64,000 bases of DNA from Lysobacter sp. BMK333-48F3 (GCF_019733395.1 NZ_JAIHOO010000001.1:3844501-3908500); one strand, 5' to 3'; counted from the stretch's first letter, positions 53,374-62,512 are shown. Translations and numbers: made by a program. The notes: generated by a model not told the origin, from the sequence alone.

Positions 53374-53632
53374 CGGCCCCCTCCATTTCGTTGATTTCAC
53401 CTACGCGTTGAGCATTGGCGGCTTTGCCCGAAGGTCGCGCGCGAGCGTGCGCCTCAAACGCTAAAACGTTGTCACGGGGTCTAAACGGCAAACTCCGGTG
53501 AGTTAGGCCAGGCTTTGCAGGCCGGTTCAGGGCATCGATCCTCGCCGACAGCTTTTCGGCCAGCGCCCACAACATTCCGTCCGTCCATCTTTCCAAGATG
53601 TCTTCCCTTTCTGAGGTCGCTCGATCAACCTT
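53374..53632. other. Fragmented sequence joined to the truncated copy
   Basis: On the minus strand an open frame continues from the duplicated segment into ~85 novel residues including ILERWTDGMLWALAEKLSARI and ending GEINEMEGADVS at 53363. It has no start of its own and is out of frame with the surviving membrane part. It may be the 3' end of an unrelated gene that the duplication cut. Confidence 0.4.
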
Positions 53633-53897
53633 GCGCGCGGTATTGATGTCTTCCATCATGTCCTGGAACACCAACACCAGGGTCTGCTTGATCCGTTCGC
53701 TGCGGTGCGGTGCAGACGCCGGCGACCGCGTTGACCACGTAATCCGGCAGCGGCTCCAGCCACGGCATCGCCAGCACGGCGCTGGCCAGAAAACCCAGGC
53801 ACGCGCCGGCGGCGGTCCAGATCGTCCTTGTCTGCCAGGGGGTGTCCATGACCCGGTTCCTTGGGCGTGCGCCCGTGGCGATGGCCCGATTCTATGC
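53633..53897 (-). pseudogene. Truncated, deleted copy of the 269-aa membrane protein gene
   Basis: The DNA matches 52223-52536 closely (start ATG at 53849), with an internal 50-base deletion between GC-bounded points near 53708. The deletion shifts the frame after CTA(PQ), so only about 48 residues and the two-segment membrane part survive. On the far side it abuts sequence of a different composition. Probably non-functional. Confidence 0.85.
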
Positions 53898-53960
53898 CTG
53901 CGGAAGCGACGGGAGAGAAGCGGCGTGCCCGGACGACTCTGCGGGGCGAAGCTCCGCCGA

Positions 53961-55043
53961 TCAGTCGGCGATGCCGAAGCGTTGCTTGAGCCGGGCGATC
54001 GTATCGATCCAGGACGCGGCGCGCGGGCGCGCCACGCTGTTCTGATTGCCGAACAAGCCGGGTTCGTGGATCGCCTGCGCCAGCGGCACGGTCTTGATCC
54101 AGTCCACCCCGACCACGTATTCGGCGTTCTCCGGGTCGTCGGCATAGCGCGTGGTCTTGGCGATCGCCGGCGCGACTTCGACGATGGGGCGCGTCACGCC
54201 GTCGACCACGACCTTGAAGTCGTCGACCGGCACGGCTTTGGACACCACCCGGCCGACGCCTACATAGCCGCGCTTGGGGCTGCGCACCCAGATCCGGTCG
54301 CCGGGGTTGAGCAGGTTGAGGGTGCGCGTGTACCACGAGCCGCCGCCGGCGGCGAAAAAGCCGTACTTGCTGGCTTCTTCCCAGGAGCGGTCGGGGTACT
54401 CGCCGAAGCTGGCGTAGAACTCGCGGTTCCAGCCGGCCTGGTCCGGCGTCGGCGACGGCGCCTCGGTGGGGTCGCGCAGCCAGGCGCGGGCCAGGTACTC
54501 GCGGTCGCCGTCGCGCATCACGTGAACGAATACGGCGTTGATCGGCAATTCGTAATGTTCGGCCAGGTAGTCGCACAGGCGCCGCGTGCGCTCGTCCATG
54601 CCGGCGACTACGAGCCACAGTTCGTGGGTGGCATCCAGTTCTTCGGGCAGTTCGTGGCCGAAGCGCGCCTTGAAGGCCTGGTCCAGGGTCTGCCCGGCCG
54701 TGCGGTTGGGGTTGTACTTTTCGAACAGAGTGTTGAGATCGCCCAGACTCAGCTCGGCGACCCAGGCGCCGTAGTCGAGCAGCTGCGCCACCGCTTCGCG
54801 CCGGGCGATATCGCGCTTGAGCTCAAGCACGTACAACCGCCCGGCGCGGTCGATCGCGAGCAGGTCGATGCGCTCGTTGTCGAAGGCGTGAACCTCCTTG
54901 CCGACCAGCATCAGCTCCGGCGCGACGATGCTGAGGTCGCGGATCAGCCACTGCTGCAGCCGATTCTCCTTGTCCGACCCGCCCAGGGACAGGCGTTGCG
55001 GGCTGTCGCCGTCCACGCGCCAGACGCCGAATTCGATGCTCAT
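53961..55043 (-). CDS. NucS-like endonuclease domain with PUA/EVE-like region
   Basis: 360 aa. Residues 20-110 match the DUF91/NucS nuclease fold: D60 in ERIDLLAID, E74-x-K76 in YVLELKRD, and Q87, the PD-(D/E)xK set. The C-terminal half (about 220-290), with GSWYTRTLNLLNPGDRIWVRSPKRGYVGVGRV, resembles the PUA/EVE-like fold that can bind modified bases. Such combinations suggest repair or restriction of modified or mismatched DNA. Monocistronic, divergent from the metallopeptidase gene. Confidence 0.72.
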   Translation of the reverse strand: MSIEFGVWRVDGDSPQRLSLGGSDKENRLQQWLIRDLSIVAPELMLVGKEVHAFDNERIDLLAIDRAGRLYVLELKRDIARREAVAQLLDYGAWVAELSLGDLNTLFEKYNPNRTAGQTLDQAFKARFGHELPEELDATHELWLVVAGMDERTRRLCDYLAEHYELPINAVFVHVMRDGDREYLARAWLRDPTEAPSPTPDQAGWNREFYASFGEYPDRSWEEASKYGFFAAGGGSWYTRTLNLLNPGDRIWVRSPKRGYVGVGRVVSKAVPVDDFKVVVDGVTRPIVEVAPAIAKTTRYADDPENAEYVVGVDWIKTVPLAQAIHEPGLFGNQNSVARPRAASWIDTIARLKQRFGIAD

Positions 55044-55169
55044 GGGATTCCATTCCTTCCGGCCGGCGATCCCGGCGGCCTATTTTCTCCTGTGGCCGGT
55101 ACAGCGCAAGCGCATTGCAAGACGTAACCAGAGCGCGCCGCGGGCGATGCTAATCTTGGTGTCCCGCTC

Positions 55170-56222
55170 ATGCATGGACCGCATATGCTCGCCCGCTTGC
55201 GTCGTTTGTTCGGAGGTCCCGCCGCGGCCGCGAGTCCGGCGCTGATCGGGGTAGCGGCGCCGGAAGTGGCCATGCACTGGCAGGCGGACACGCGTCAGCC
55301 GATCCCGGATTGGGAGCGCCTGGCGCAAGCTGAGGACGGCTCATGGTCGGAGCCGTTGCGGGACGCTTACTGGACCCGGGCCGGCGAACACTGGCTGACG
55401 GCGCTGGCCGAGTCGCTGGGGCCGGACTACGGCCTGCAGGCCTCGGACCGCTTTCTGCTGCTGTCGGCCCTGTCGCCGGAGCAGGGCAGGGCGTTCCTGT
55501 CGTTCTGCGAATCGGCCCGGCGCCGGATCGTGCGCAACCTCGGCGAGCTCGCGCTGCCGCCCGGCGGCGGCAAGCATGTGTGCCTCATGTATGCCGATGA
55601 GGATGCGTATTACGACTACATCGCCCACTACTACCCGGACGGCGGCGAGTACGCCATGTCCGGCGGCATGTTCATCCGCGCCGGTTACGGGCATTTCGCC
55701 CTGTTCGAGGGCGATATCGACGCCATGCGCGCGACCATCGCCCACGAAATGACCCACGCCCTGCTGTCGCACCTGCCGATCCCGATGTGGCTCAACGAGG
55801 GCATGGCGGTCAACACCGAACACAGCCTGTTCCCGCAGTTGGCCGACCCTCGGACACAGCTCTACTCGCCGGCCGAGATCGCACGCAAGCATGCCGCGTT
55901 CTGGAACCCGCAGCGGATCCAGGAGTTCTGGTCGGGCGCCTCGTTCCTGCGCACCGACGACGGCAACCTGCTGTCCTACGATCTGGCCAAGAAGATGGTC
56001 GGGCTGGCGGCCGGCGATCACGCCGCCTTCGTCGCGTTCGTCCTGCAGACGCAGGCCTGCGATGGCGGCATCGCCGCCGCCGAGCGCCTGGGCTATCCGC
56101 TGGAAAACCTGGTGGTCGCGGTGCTGGGGCCGGGGAGCTGGGCGCCGCAGCCGCAAGAGTGGTCGGAGGTTCCCGAGACCGCGGCGACCGCAGCCGAGCC
56201 CGAACCCGAATCGCAAGTCTGA
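55170..56222 (+). CDS. Metallopeptidase-like protein with HExxH motif
   Basis: 350 aa. H192-EMT-H196, followed by E210 in WLNEGMAVN, is the gluzincin zinc site, as in peptidase MA-type enzymes. No signal peptide or membrane segment is seen, so it should be cytosolic. The substrate is unknown. It starts with ATG 55170 or 55185; no strong ribosome site is visible. The N-terminal ~170 residues match nothing I recognise. Confidence 0.72.
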   Translation: MHGPHMLARLRRLFGGPAAAASPALIGVAAPEVAMHWQADTRQPIPDWERLAQAEDGSWSEPLRDAYWTRAGEHWLTALAESLGPDYGLQASDRFLLLSALSPEQGRAFLSFCESARRRIVRNLGELALPPGGGKHVCLMYADEDAYYDYIAHYYPDGGEYAMSGGMFIRAGYGHFALFEGDIDAMRATIAHEMTHALLSHLPIPMWLNEGMAVNTEHSLFPQLADPRTQLYSPAEIARKHAAFWNPQRIQEFWSGASFLRTDDGNLLSYDLAKKMVGLAAGDHAAFVAFVLQTQACDGGIAAAERLGYPLENLVVAVLGPGSWAPQPQEWSEVPETAATAAEPEPESQV

Positions 56223-56252
56223 TCGGCCTCGGAGCGCCACGGCGGAACGAGC

Positions 56253-56711
56253 TTATCGCTCCAGTTCCAAGCGCATGATGGTTTCGTCGAACTCGTCCTG
56301 CTCGACCACCCGGAAGCCGAAGCGTTCGAAGAACGGACGCATGATGTCGTGTCCTTCGACGTAGCAGACCGAGATCGCGCCGCAGTCGTCGCGCCGGCGG
56401 ATTTCATCCAGCGCCAAGGCGACGGCGCGGGTGCCGATGCCCTGGCCCTGGCGGCTCGCGTCGACCATCAACTGGTCGATGAAGATCTCGTCCGGCCGGC
56501 CATTGCGCAGATTGGGATAGTACTGGAGGAAGCCGACCGGCTCCTCGTCGAGGTAGATCGCGCGGTTGACGTAATGCTGGTGGAACTTCGACGCGGCGAT
56601 CGACTCGGAATTCAGCGCGACGTAATCCTCCTGCTCGCGGGTGATCTCCAGGCAGATCACCTGCACCCAGTTGTCGGCGGTGACCTCGCGCAGGCTGATG
56701 TTTGCGTTCAT
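56253..56711 (-). CDS. GNAT family N-acetyltransferase
   Basis: 152 aa from ATG 56711, with GGAG nine bases upstream. The fold shows in IFIDQLMVDASRQGQGIGTRAVALALDEI (acetyl-CoA loop) and MRPFFERFGFRVVEQDEFDETIMRLEL. The substrate is unknown. An ATG 15 bases further upstream is possible. It is convergent with the metallopeptidase gene. Confidence 0.85.
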   Translation of the reverse strand: MNANISLREVTADNWVQVICLEITREQEDYVALNSESIAASKFHQHYVNRAIYLDEEPVGFLQYYPNLRNGRPDEIFIDQLMVDASRQGQGIGTRAVALALDEIRRRDDCGAISVCYVEGHDIMRPFFERFGFRVVEQDEFDETIMRLELER

Positions 56712-56928
56712 GCATTCGTTCTCCATAGGCGGCGATCGCGCCGACGCCCTACGCCCGCCTCGACGGCCACGGCAATAACGTTGAGGGCGGTGGAGTGCGG
56801 CGCAAGGAGTAGCACCGCAAGCGGCCCGGTTGGGCAAGGCCCGGCGCGATGCCGCGGCACGCAACGCTGCGAGTGTCGCTCGAAGCCGTCGCGCTGCGAG
56901 GACATCGGTGCGGTATGACCGGTCGCGC

Positions 56929-56960
56929 AAAAAAAAGCCCTCGATCGCTCGAGGGCTTTG
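56929..56960 (-). terminator. Rho-independent terminator of ssrA
   Basis: On the minus strand AAGCCCTCGA, loop GCGA, TCGAGGGCTT forms a perfect 10-bp stem followed by an eight-T tract. It lies just past the tmRNA 3' end. Confidence 0.92.
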
Positions 56961-56964
56961 GTAT

Positions 56965-57318
56965 TGGTGGAGGTGGGCGGAATCGAACCGCCGTCCGAAG
57001 GCACTCCATCCCCGGCACTACATGCTTAGCGCTCCGTTGGATCTCGTCCCGGGACAGCACGGCGCGCAAAGCGCATCCCCGGACCAGCCTGCTATAGGTT
57101 GACCCGGAGCTGGCAGGCGGCCGCTCCGGGCGATTCCGTGATAGTGACCCTACGCTGCGAGCACGGACACAAGCAGTTTCGGGGCTTACGCCTTAAGCGG
57201 CGAGAGCGTAGTTGTCGTCGTTGGCAACTAGAAGTTTGCAGCTGGATTTACGAGGAAAGCTACCCCCTCGGCATGCGCCAAGCGATTTCGCGACCCCCGT
57301 CGAAGCCAGTGCACCCCC
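56965..57318 (-). ncRNA. ssrA: Transfer-messenger RNA (tmRNA)
   Basis: 354 bases. The 5' end GGGGGTG pairs with CACCTCC before ACCA at the 3' end, and the 3' T-arm has GGTTCGATTCC. The tag reading frame at 57225-57193 encodes ANDDNYALAA followed by TAA. tmRNA rescues stalled ribosomes and tags their products for degradation with SmpB, whose gene lies 4 kb away at 61103. Confidence 0.96.
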
Positions 57319-57421
57319 GGGGACAGCCAAACTGCGCTGACGTGTTCAGTATAGGGCCTGGCGGCGCGTTCTCAAGCACCGCGTCAGCGGTCGGCGGGCG
57401 GGGTTCAGCCGCGGCGCCGGC

Positions 57422-57793
57422 TCAGTTGCCGTCCAGCAGCTCGATCAGGGCGCGGCGCTTCTTGCGCGAGAGCTTGCGCATCAGGCCCATCAGGCGCAGT
57501 TCGTCGGGGTCGCTGTACTTGGCGGCGTTCTCGCGCACCGACAGCGATTTGCCTTCGATCGTGCCGCGGCCGGTGGCCAGCCATTCGAAGCTGACATGCT
57601 GCTGCACGGCGATCTGCAGCATGCGCTCGAGTTCGGGCAGGGCCAGGCCGACCAGCCATTTGCGGGCGGTCTCGCGGCTGACGTCGTAGTAGGCGGAGAG
57701 GGCGCCGGTGCGGGCCCGGCCCTTGGCGAATCCGGAAAAATCCAGGGCCTGGTGCAGGCGGTTGGCGAATTCTTGGTGGGGCGCGTTGGTCAT
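57422..57793 (-). CDS. HTH regulator, CI-like
   Basis: 123 aa. The helix-turn-helix is in TGALSAYYDVSRETARKWLVG. A C-terminal helical part contains RKLSRKKRRALIELLDGN. It resembles phage-type repressors carried by xanthomonad prophages, without a cleavable LexA-like domain. It is divergent from a Cro-like gene with about 190 bases between, the immunity-module arrangement. Probably represses both directions. Confidence 0.75.
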   Translation of the reverse strand: MTNAPHQEFANRLHQALDFSGFAKGRARTGALSAYYDVSRETARKWLVGLALPELERMLQIAVQQHVSFEWLATGRGTIEGKSLSVRENAAKYSDPDELRLMGLMRKLSRKKRRALIELLDGN

Positions 57794-57983
57794 GGGGTCT
57801 CGCCGGAGCATCCTGCAGGGCTAAACGTCGGCGCCGCCCGTCCCGGGCCGCCGGCCGAGGGGAGGATAGCGCAACTCATTGTTGCGTACCCCCTCGCCAA
57901 AACATCACTCTTTGCGGTCGTTGAAAAGAGCAATTTGTGGTGGTAAGTTGGCCTGGCATGGATGCAAGGCCGGAGATCAGGAC
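57794..57983. promoter_or_regulatory. Divergent operator region of CI/Cro-like pair
   Basis: 190 bases between two divergent small regulators. It contains CTCTTT (57908-57913) inverted as AAAGAG (57925-57930), and several AT-rich words unusual for this GC-rich window. These are probable binding sites. Confidence 0.5.
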
Positions 57984-58295
57984 ATGGACTCGAAAGGCAA
58001 GGCGGGATCGCGACGCGGTTCCGGGCAGGGATCGCGACAGGCCGCACAGGACGAGGGCGCACCGCTGCCGCGGCTTGCGCCGGCGCGCGAGCCCAATCCC
58101 ATCGAACGTTATATCGCCTGTTTCGCCACCGCGCGGGCGGCGGCCGAGGCGGCGGGGGTGTCGACCGCGATGCTGCGGCGCATGCGCGGGCGCGGTTACG
58201 TGTCGACCCGCGGCCGCGCGCTGGTGATGGCGCAGGCCTGCGGCTTCCGGATCCAGGCGGCCGAGTTGCTGGCCTTGCCGGCGGAGGCGAAGTGA
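57984..58295 (+). CDS. Small DNA-binding protein, Cro/YdaS-like
   Basis: 103 aa. The C-terminal half (ARAAAEAAGVSTAMLRRMRGRGYVSTRGRALVMAQACG) has the spacing of a helix-turn-helix like YdaS/Cro proteins. The N-terminus is basic and low-complexity. It stops overlapping the next start (TGATG), so the two genes are coupled. Confidence 0.6.
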   Translation: MDSKGKAGSRRGSGQGSRQAAQDEGAPLPRLAPAREPNPIERYIACFATARAAAEAAGVSTAMLRRMRGRGYVSTRGRALVMAQACGFRIQAAELLALPAEAK

Positions 58296-58618
58296 TGCGC
58301 GCGCGGCGGTGGTGGGCGGCGCTGGGACGGGTCGCGTCGGGCGCCTGGCGTCCGCTGCCGGGGCGTCCGCATGCGCCGTGGGGCGGGCGGATCGAACTGG
58401 CCCGGCGCGCCGACCGCAACGGCCGCGCGCTGCTGGAACTGGCCGACGAGATCGAGCGCTTCCTGGCCTGCCAGCAGTGGGAGGGAAGGCCGGTGAGCCT
58501 GCAGCGGCACTGGCCGCGGCTGTGCCGGCAGGTCGCCGCCGAACACCTGGAGTGCATCAACCGGCTGATGCTGGACGGCGCCTGGGACGAGGAAAACGCG
58601 GCACGGGGCAAGGATTGA
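58295..58618 (+). CDS. Small protein of unknown function
   Basis: 107 aa, translationally coupled to the Cro-like gene. It is basic and Arg/Trp-rich (for example RARRWWAALGRVASG at the start), with a helical C-terminus that has two cysteines, ending DEENAARGKD. No family recognised. Together with its neighbours it may be a remnant phage module. Confidence 0.55.
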   Translation: MRARRWWAALGRVASGAWRPLPGRPHAPWGGRIELARRADRNGRALLELADEIERFLACQQWEGRPVSLQRHWPRLCRQVAAEHLECINRLMLDGAWDEENAARGKD

Positions 58619-58663
58619 GCGCCCGGCGGCGGGCGTGAGTGCGGCGCACACGAAGGGGCAGGT

Positions 58664-60901
58664 ATGCTTGATCGGATGACGACGAGCGATCCGGCCGAGC
58701 ACGCCCCTTCGGCGTCCGGCGACGACGATGCCGAGCTGAGCGGGCTGATGCCGCGGCGCGGCTACCTGTTGGCGCTGGGCGTGTTGATCGGTTCGCTGAT
58801 CCTGGTGTTCACCGCCTGGCGCATCGCCCGCGACCGCGAGTTGCGTTCGGCCCAGGCCGAGTTCGTCGGCCGCACCGTGCAGGTCACCGAGCTGATCCAG
58901 CAGCGCCTGGTCAATTACGAACTGGTCGCGCGCGGCGGCGTGTCGTTGTTCGCGTCGGTGCAGCGGCCGACCGCCGAGCAGTGGCGCGCCTACGTCGACG
59001 GCATGAACATGCAGCGCCGGTTTCCGGCGACGCTGGGGCTGGGCTTCGCCGGTTACGTGCCGCAACGGCTGTTGGTGCAGTTGCAGAGCGAATGGCGCGA
59101 CGCCGGCTACGGCCTGCTGACGGTGCGTCCGCAGGGCATGCGTGAGGTGTACGCGCCGATCCTGTTCCTGGAGCCCAGCACCCAGGCCAATGCCGCCGCG
59201 GTCGGCTACGACGTCTATTCCGAAGCGGTCCGGCGCGAGGCCATGGCCGCGGCGATGGACACCGGCCAGGCGCGGCTGTCGGGCAAGATCCACCTGATCC
59301 AGGACGGCCCGCAGGCGCAGGCGAGCGGGCTGCTGCTGACCCTGCCGGTGTATCTGGGCGGCGGCCGGCCGCAGTCGCCGTCGCTGCGCCGGGCCGAGAT
59401 GCAGGGCTGGGTCTACGTGCCGTTCCGGATGGAGCGCTTCGTCCAGACCACGCTCGGCGGCAGCCACGACGACATGCTGTTCCGGATCTACGACCGCAGC
59501 GGCGGACGCGACACGTTGTTGTACGAGGCGCCGGGCATGAAGGGCCAGGCCGCGGCGTTCGTGCATCGGGTCAGCTTCGACATCTACGGCCGCAGTTGGC
59601 GGATCGACTACCAGTCCGCGCCGGTGGAGCAGGCGGTGCCGCGCTTGAACGCGCTGCGCAACATGTTCGCGCTGGGGCTGTTCTCTTCGTTGCTGCTGTA
59701 CGGCATCGCCTTGATGCTGGCGCGCACCGAGTCGCGCGCGCGCAACATCGCCGTGCGCATGACCGAGGACTTCCGCCGCAGCGAGGCGCGTTTCCGCAGC
59801 GCCATGCAGTACTCGGCGATCGGCAAGGCGCTGCTCGACAGCGAGGGCCGCATCGTCGACGCCAACCCCTCGCTGGCCGGGATCGTCGGCACCGGCATCG
59901 AGCCCTTGCGCGGGCGGCGTTTCGAGGACCTGCTGGAGCGCGACGACGGCGACGGCGCGGAGGAGGGCGACGGCCGCACCGACGAGGACGGCGTGCACCG
60001 CGCCACCCGGCGCCTGCATCGCGAGCACGGCGTCGCCCGCCAGGTGCAGCTGACCTATTCGCCGGTGCCGGGCAACGTCGGCCAGGACATCACCGGCCTG
60101 GTCCAGGTCGAAGACGTCACCGAGCGCCTGCGCGCCGAGGCGCGGGTGCACGCGCTCAACCGCACCCTGGAGGCGCGCGTGGCCCTGCGCACGCGCGAGC
60201 TCAGCCAGGCCAATCAGGAACTGGAGGCCTTCGCCTACAGCGTCTCGCACGACCTGCGCGCGCCGCTGCGGGCGATCGACGGCTTCAGCCGCATCCTCGG
60301 CGAGAAATACGCCGGCCAACTCGACGCGGCCGGCCGCGACTACCTGGGCCGGGTGCGCAAGGCGGCCTCGCGCATGGGCGACCTGATCGACGCGCTGCTG
60401 AAGATGTCGCGCCTGTCGCGCGGCGAACTCAAGCACGAGAGCGTGGACCTGAGCCGGGTCGCGGCGGAGCTGATCGAAGAGCTGCGCCTGGCCGAACCGC
60501 AGCGTGCGGTCGAGGTGCGGATCGACCCGGGCATGCGGGTCATCGGCGACACCTCGCTGCTGCGCAACCTGCTCGGCAACCTGCTCGGCAACGCCTGGAA
60601 GTTCAGCCGCGACCGCGATCCGGCGCAGATCGCCTTCGGCCTGCGCGAGCTGCCCGGCGGCGGGCGCGAGTTCTTCCTCAGCGACAACGGCACCGGCTTC
60701 CCGCAGGCCTATGTCGACAAGCTGTTCCGGCCGTTCCAGCGCCTGCACAACGTCGAGGATTTCGCCGGCCACGGCATCGGCCTGGCCTCGGTCAAGCGCA
60801 TCGTCGAGCGCCACGGCGGCACGATCCGCGCCGAGGGGCGCGAAGGCGAGGGCGCGACGTTCTACTTCACCCTGCCGTTGGAGACCGCGCGCGGGGAGTG
60901 A
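58664..60901 (+). CDS. CHASE-PAS sensor histidine kinase
   Basis: 745 aa. TM1 (about 33-53), periplasmic CHASE domain (about 55-300), TM2 (about 331-352), PAS domain (370-490), coiled coil, HisKA with H529 in VSHDLRAPL, and a HATPase_c with NLLGNAWKFS, DNGTGF and GHGIGLASVKRIVERHGG. It has no receiver domain and no adjacent response regulator, so its partner is encoded elsewhere. CHASE domains sense small molecules outside the cytoplasm; the ligand is unknown. Confidence 0.93.
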   Translation: MLDRMTTSDPAEHAPSASGDDDAELSGLMPRRGYLLALGVLIGSLILVFTAWRIARDRELRSAQAEFVGRTVQVTELIQQRLVNYELVARGGVSLFASVQRPTAEQWRAYVDGMNMQRRFPATLGLGFAGYVPQRLLVQLQSEWRDAGYGLLTVRPQGMREVYAPILFLEPSTQANAAAVGYDVYSEAVRREAMAAAMDTGQARLSGKIHLIQDGPQAQASGLLLTLPVYLGGGRPQSPSLRRAEMQGWVYVPFRMERFVQTTLGGSHDDMLFRIYDRSGGRDTLLYEAPGMKGQAAAFVHRVSFDIYGRSWRIDYQSAPVEQAVPRLNALRNMFALGLFSSLLLYGIALMLARTESRARNIAVRMTEDFRRSEARFRSAMQYSAIGKALLDSEGRIVDANPSLAGIVGTGIEPLRGRRFEDLLERDDGDGAEEGDGRTDEDGVHRATRRLHREHGVARQVQLTYSPVPGNVGQDITGLVQVEDVTERLRAEARVHALNRTLEARVALRTRELSQANQELEAFAYSVSHDLRAPLRAIDGFSRILGEKYAGQLDAAGRDYLGRVRKAASRMGDLIDALLKMSRLSRGELKHESVDLSRVAAELIEELRLAEPQRAVEVRIDPGMRVIGDTSLLRNLLGNLLGNAWKFSRDRDPAQIAFGLRELPGGGREFFLSDNGTGFPQAYVDKLFRPFQRLHNVEDFAGHGIGLASVKRIVERHGGTIRAEGREGEGATFYFTLPLETARGE

Positions 60902-61102
60902 GGGCGGTCGGGCGTCCGCGGCGTCGATGCGCAGCGGTGCAGGTGCGGTTTCTGCGGCGTGCCGGGTCGCGGCTTATGACCGAAGGAAATCCCCTTGGGA
61001 CGCCGCTCCTACAGGAGAGGCCAGCGTCGCTCGATGGCGTCGCTATCGGGTTTCTGCGCGTCCCGGGTCGCGGCTTACGCCGCTCCTACAGGGGGGGCGG
61101 AG
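60902..61102. repeat. TAGGAGCGGCG-type repeats after the kinase gene
   Basis: Three partial arms: TCGCGGCTTATGACCGAAGG with GGGACGCCGCTCCTACAGG at 60968-61015, and CGCGGCTTACGCCGCTCCTA at about 61070-61089. They are the same family as in other gaps. No gene apparent. Confidence 0.7.
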
Positions 61103-61615
61103 TCAGGCGTCGCGGTTGTGGCGACGCATGACCCGCTGCTTCTCGCGCGCCCAGTCGCGTTCCTTGCTGGCCTCGCGCTTGTCGTGGGTCTGCTTGCCCT
61201 TGGCCAGGGCGACCTCGATCTTGACCTTGTTGCCCTTCCAGTACAGCGCGGTGGGCACCACGGTGTAGCCGTCGCGCTGGACCCGGCCGATCAGGTTGTC
61301 GATCTCGCGCCGGTGCAGCAGCAGCTTGCGGGTGCGGCGTTCCTCGGCGACGACATGGGTCGAGGCCGAGATCAGCGGGGTGATCTGCGAGCCGATCAGG
61401 TAGATCTCGCCGTGCAGGATCACGGCGTAGCTTTCGGTGATGTTCGCCCGTCCGGCGCGGATCGACTTGAGCTCCCAGCCCTGCAGGGCCAGGCCGGCTT
61501 CGAAGCGTTCCTCCAGGTGGAATTCGTGGCGCGCGCGCTTGTGCAGCGCGATGGTGCCGCCGGCGGCGCCCTTTCCTTTATCCTTGCCGGCCTTGTTGTT
61601 GGTGTTTTTAGCCAT
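61103..61615 (-). CDS. smpB: SsrA-binding protein SmpB
   Basis: 170 aa. SmpB binds tmRNA and the ribosome for trans-translation. Motifs: [30 protein letters not shown], then [23 protein letters not shown] at the basic tail. N-terminal Lys-rich extension of about 20 residues. It is transcribed divergently from ratA with about 157 bases between. Confidence 0.96.
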   Translation of the reverse strand: MAKNTNNKAGKDKGKGAAGGTIALHKRARHEFHLEERFEAGLALQGWELKSIRAGRANITESYAVILHGEIYLIGSQITPLISASTHVVAEERRTRKLLLHRREIDNLIGRVQRDGYTVVPTALYWKGNKVKIEVALAKGKQTHDKREASKERDWAREKQRVMRRHNRDA

Positions 61616-61772
61616 GCCGCGATTGTCTCCGATCCGGAGGCGGTTTGAGTAGCCGGCGGGGCGGCGGGGGGCTTCGCGGCCCTGCGGACCCTCGGCCGGC
61701 GATGCTTGCGGCAACGGGCGGCCCGGTCCGGCCGGCTTGAAACCAGCGTTGCGATCCCAACTAGCGAACACG

Positions 61773-62237
61773 ATGCCTACCATCCGCCGCTCCGCCTTGG
61801 TCGAACACTCCGCCGCGCGCATGTTCGCGCTGGTCAACGACGTGGCCGCCTATCCGCGCCGTTTCGACTGGTGCGAGCAGGCGCAGATCCTGGAAGTCTC
61901 CGAGCAGCACATGGTCGCGCGGCTGGACCTGGGCCTGGGCGCGCTGCGGACCTGGTTCACCACCCGCAACAGCCTGTCGCCGCCGCATCACATCGAGTTG
62001 CAACTGGTCGACGGCCCGTTCCGCAAGCTCGGCGGGCGTTGGGAGTTCCATGCCCTGGACGAGTCGGCGTGCAAGGTCACCCTGACCCTGGAGTTCGAGC
62101 CGGCGGTGAAGCTGCTGGGCCCGGCGCTGGCGCTGGGCTTCCAGAGCCTGGCCGACCGCATGGTCGACGACTTCGTCCGCGTCGCCGACCGCGGCGCCGA
62201 GCCCGGCGCGCCGGTGGCCGGGGCGGCGGCGACGTGA
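61773..62237 (+). CDS. ratA: RatA-type START/Coq10 family protein
   Basis: 154 aa. START-like fold: [68 protein letters not shown]. Related E. coli RatA was reported to bind the 50S subunit; Coq10 relatives act in ubiquinone metabolism. The gene is coupled to rnfH by a GTGA overlap, a common pair. Confidence 0.92.
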   Translation: MPTIRRSALVEHSAARMFALVNDVAAYPRRFDWCEQAQILEVSEQHMVARLDLGLGALRTWFTTRNSLSPPHHIELQLVDGPFRKLGGRWEFHALDESACKVTLTLEFEPAVKLLGPALALGFQSLADRMVDDFVRVADRGAEPGAPVAGAAAT

Positions 62238-62512
62238 AGATCGAGCTGGTCCGCGCCTGGCCGCGTCGCCACGAGGCCTTGACGCTGGAACTGGCCGAGG
62301 GCGCGACCGTGGCCGCGGCGCTGGCCGCCGCCGGCTGGCAGGACGCGCCTGAAACGGTCGCCTATGCGGTGTTCGGAGTGCGCGCCACGGCCGACACCGC
62401 GTTGCGCGACGGCGACCGGATCGAGTTGCTGCGGCCCTTGCAGCTCGACCCCAAGGAGGCGCGCCGGCGCCGCGCGGCCGACCGGCCGCTGAAGCCGCCG
62501 CCGAAGAAATAG
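62234..62512 (+). CDS. rnfH: RnfH/YfjF family ubiquitin-like protein
   Basis: 92 aa, GTG start overlapping the ratA stop. It has a ubiquitin-like beta-grasp fold: VRAWPRRHEALTLELAEGATVAAAL, WQDAPETVAYAVFG, ALRDGDRIELLRPLQLDPKEARRRRA. Usually encoded beside ratA; role not established. Confidence 0.92.
   Translation: MKIELVRAWPRRHEALTLELAEGATVAAALAAAGWQDAPETVAYAVFGVRATADTALRDGDRIELLRPLQLDPKEARRRRAADRPLKPPPKK

Noticed and set aside
56965..57318. Phage integration at ssrA
   Set aside because: Known insertions enter at the 3' end (56965 side), where only a terminator and an acetyltransferase lie; the CI/Cro module is on the 5' side.
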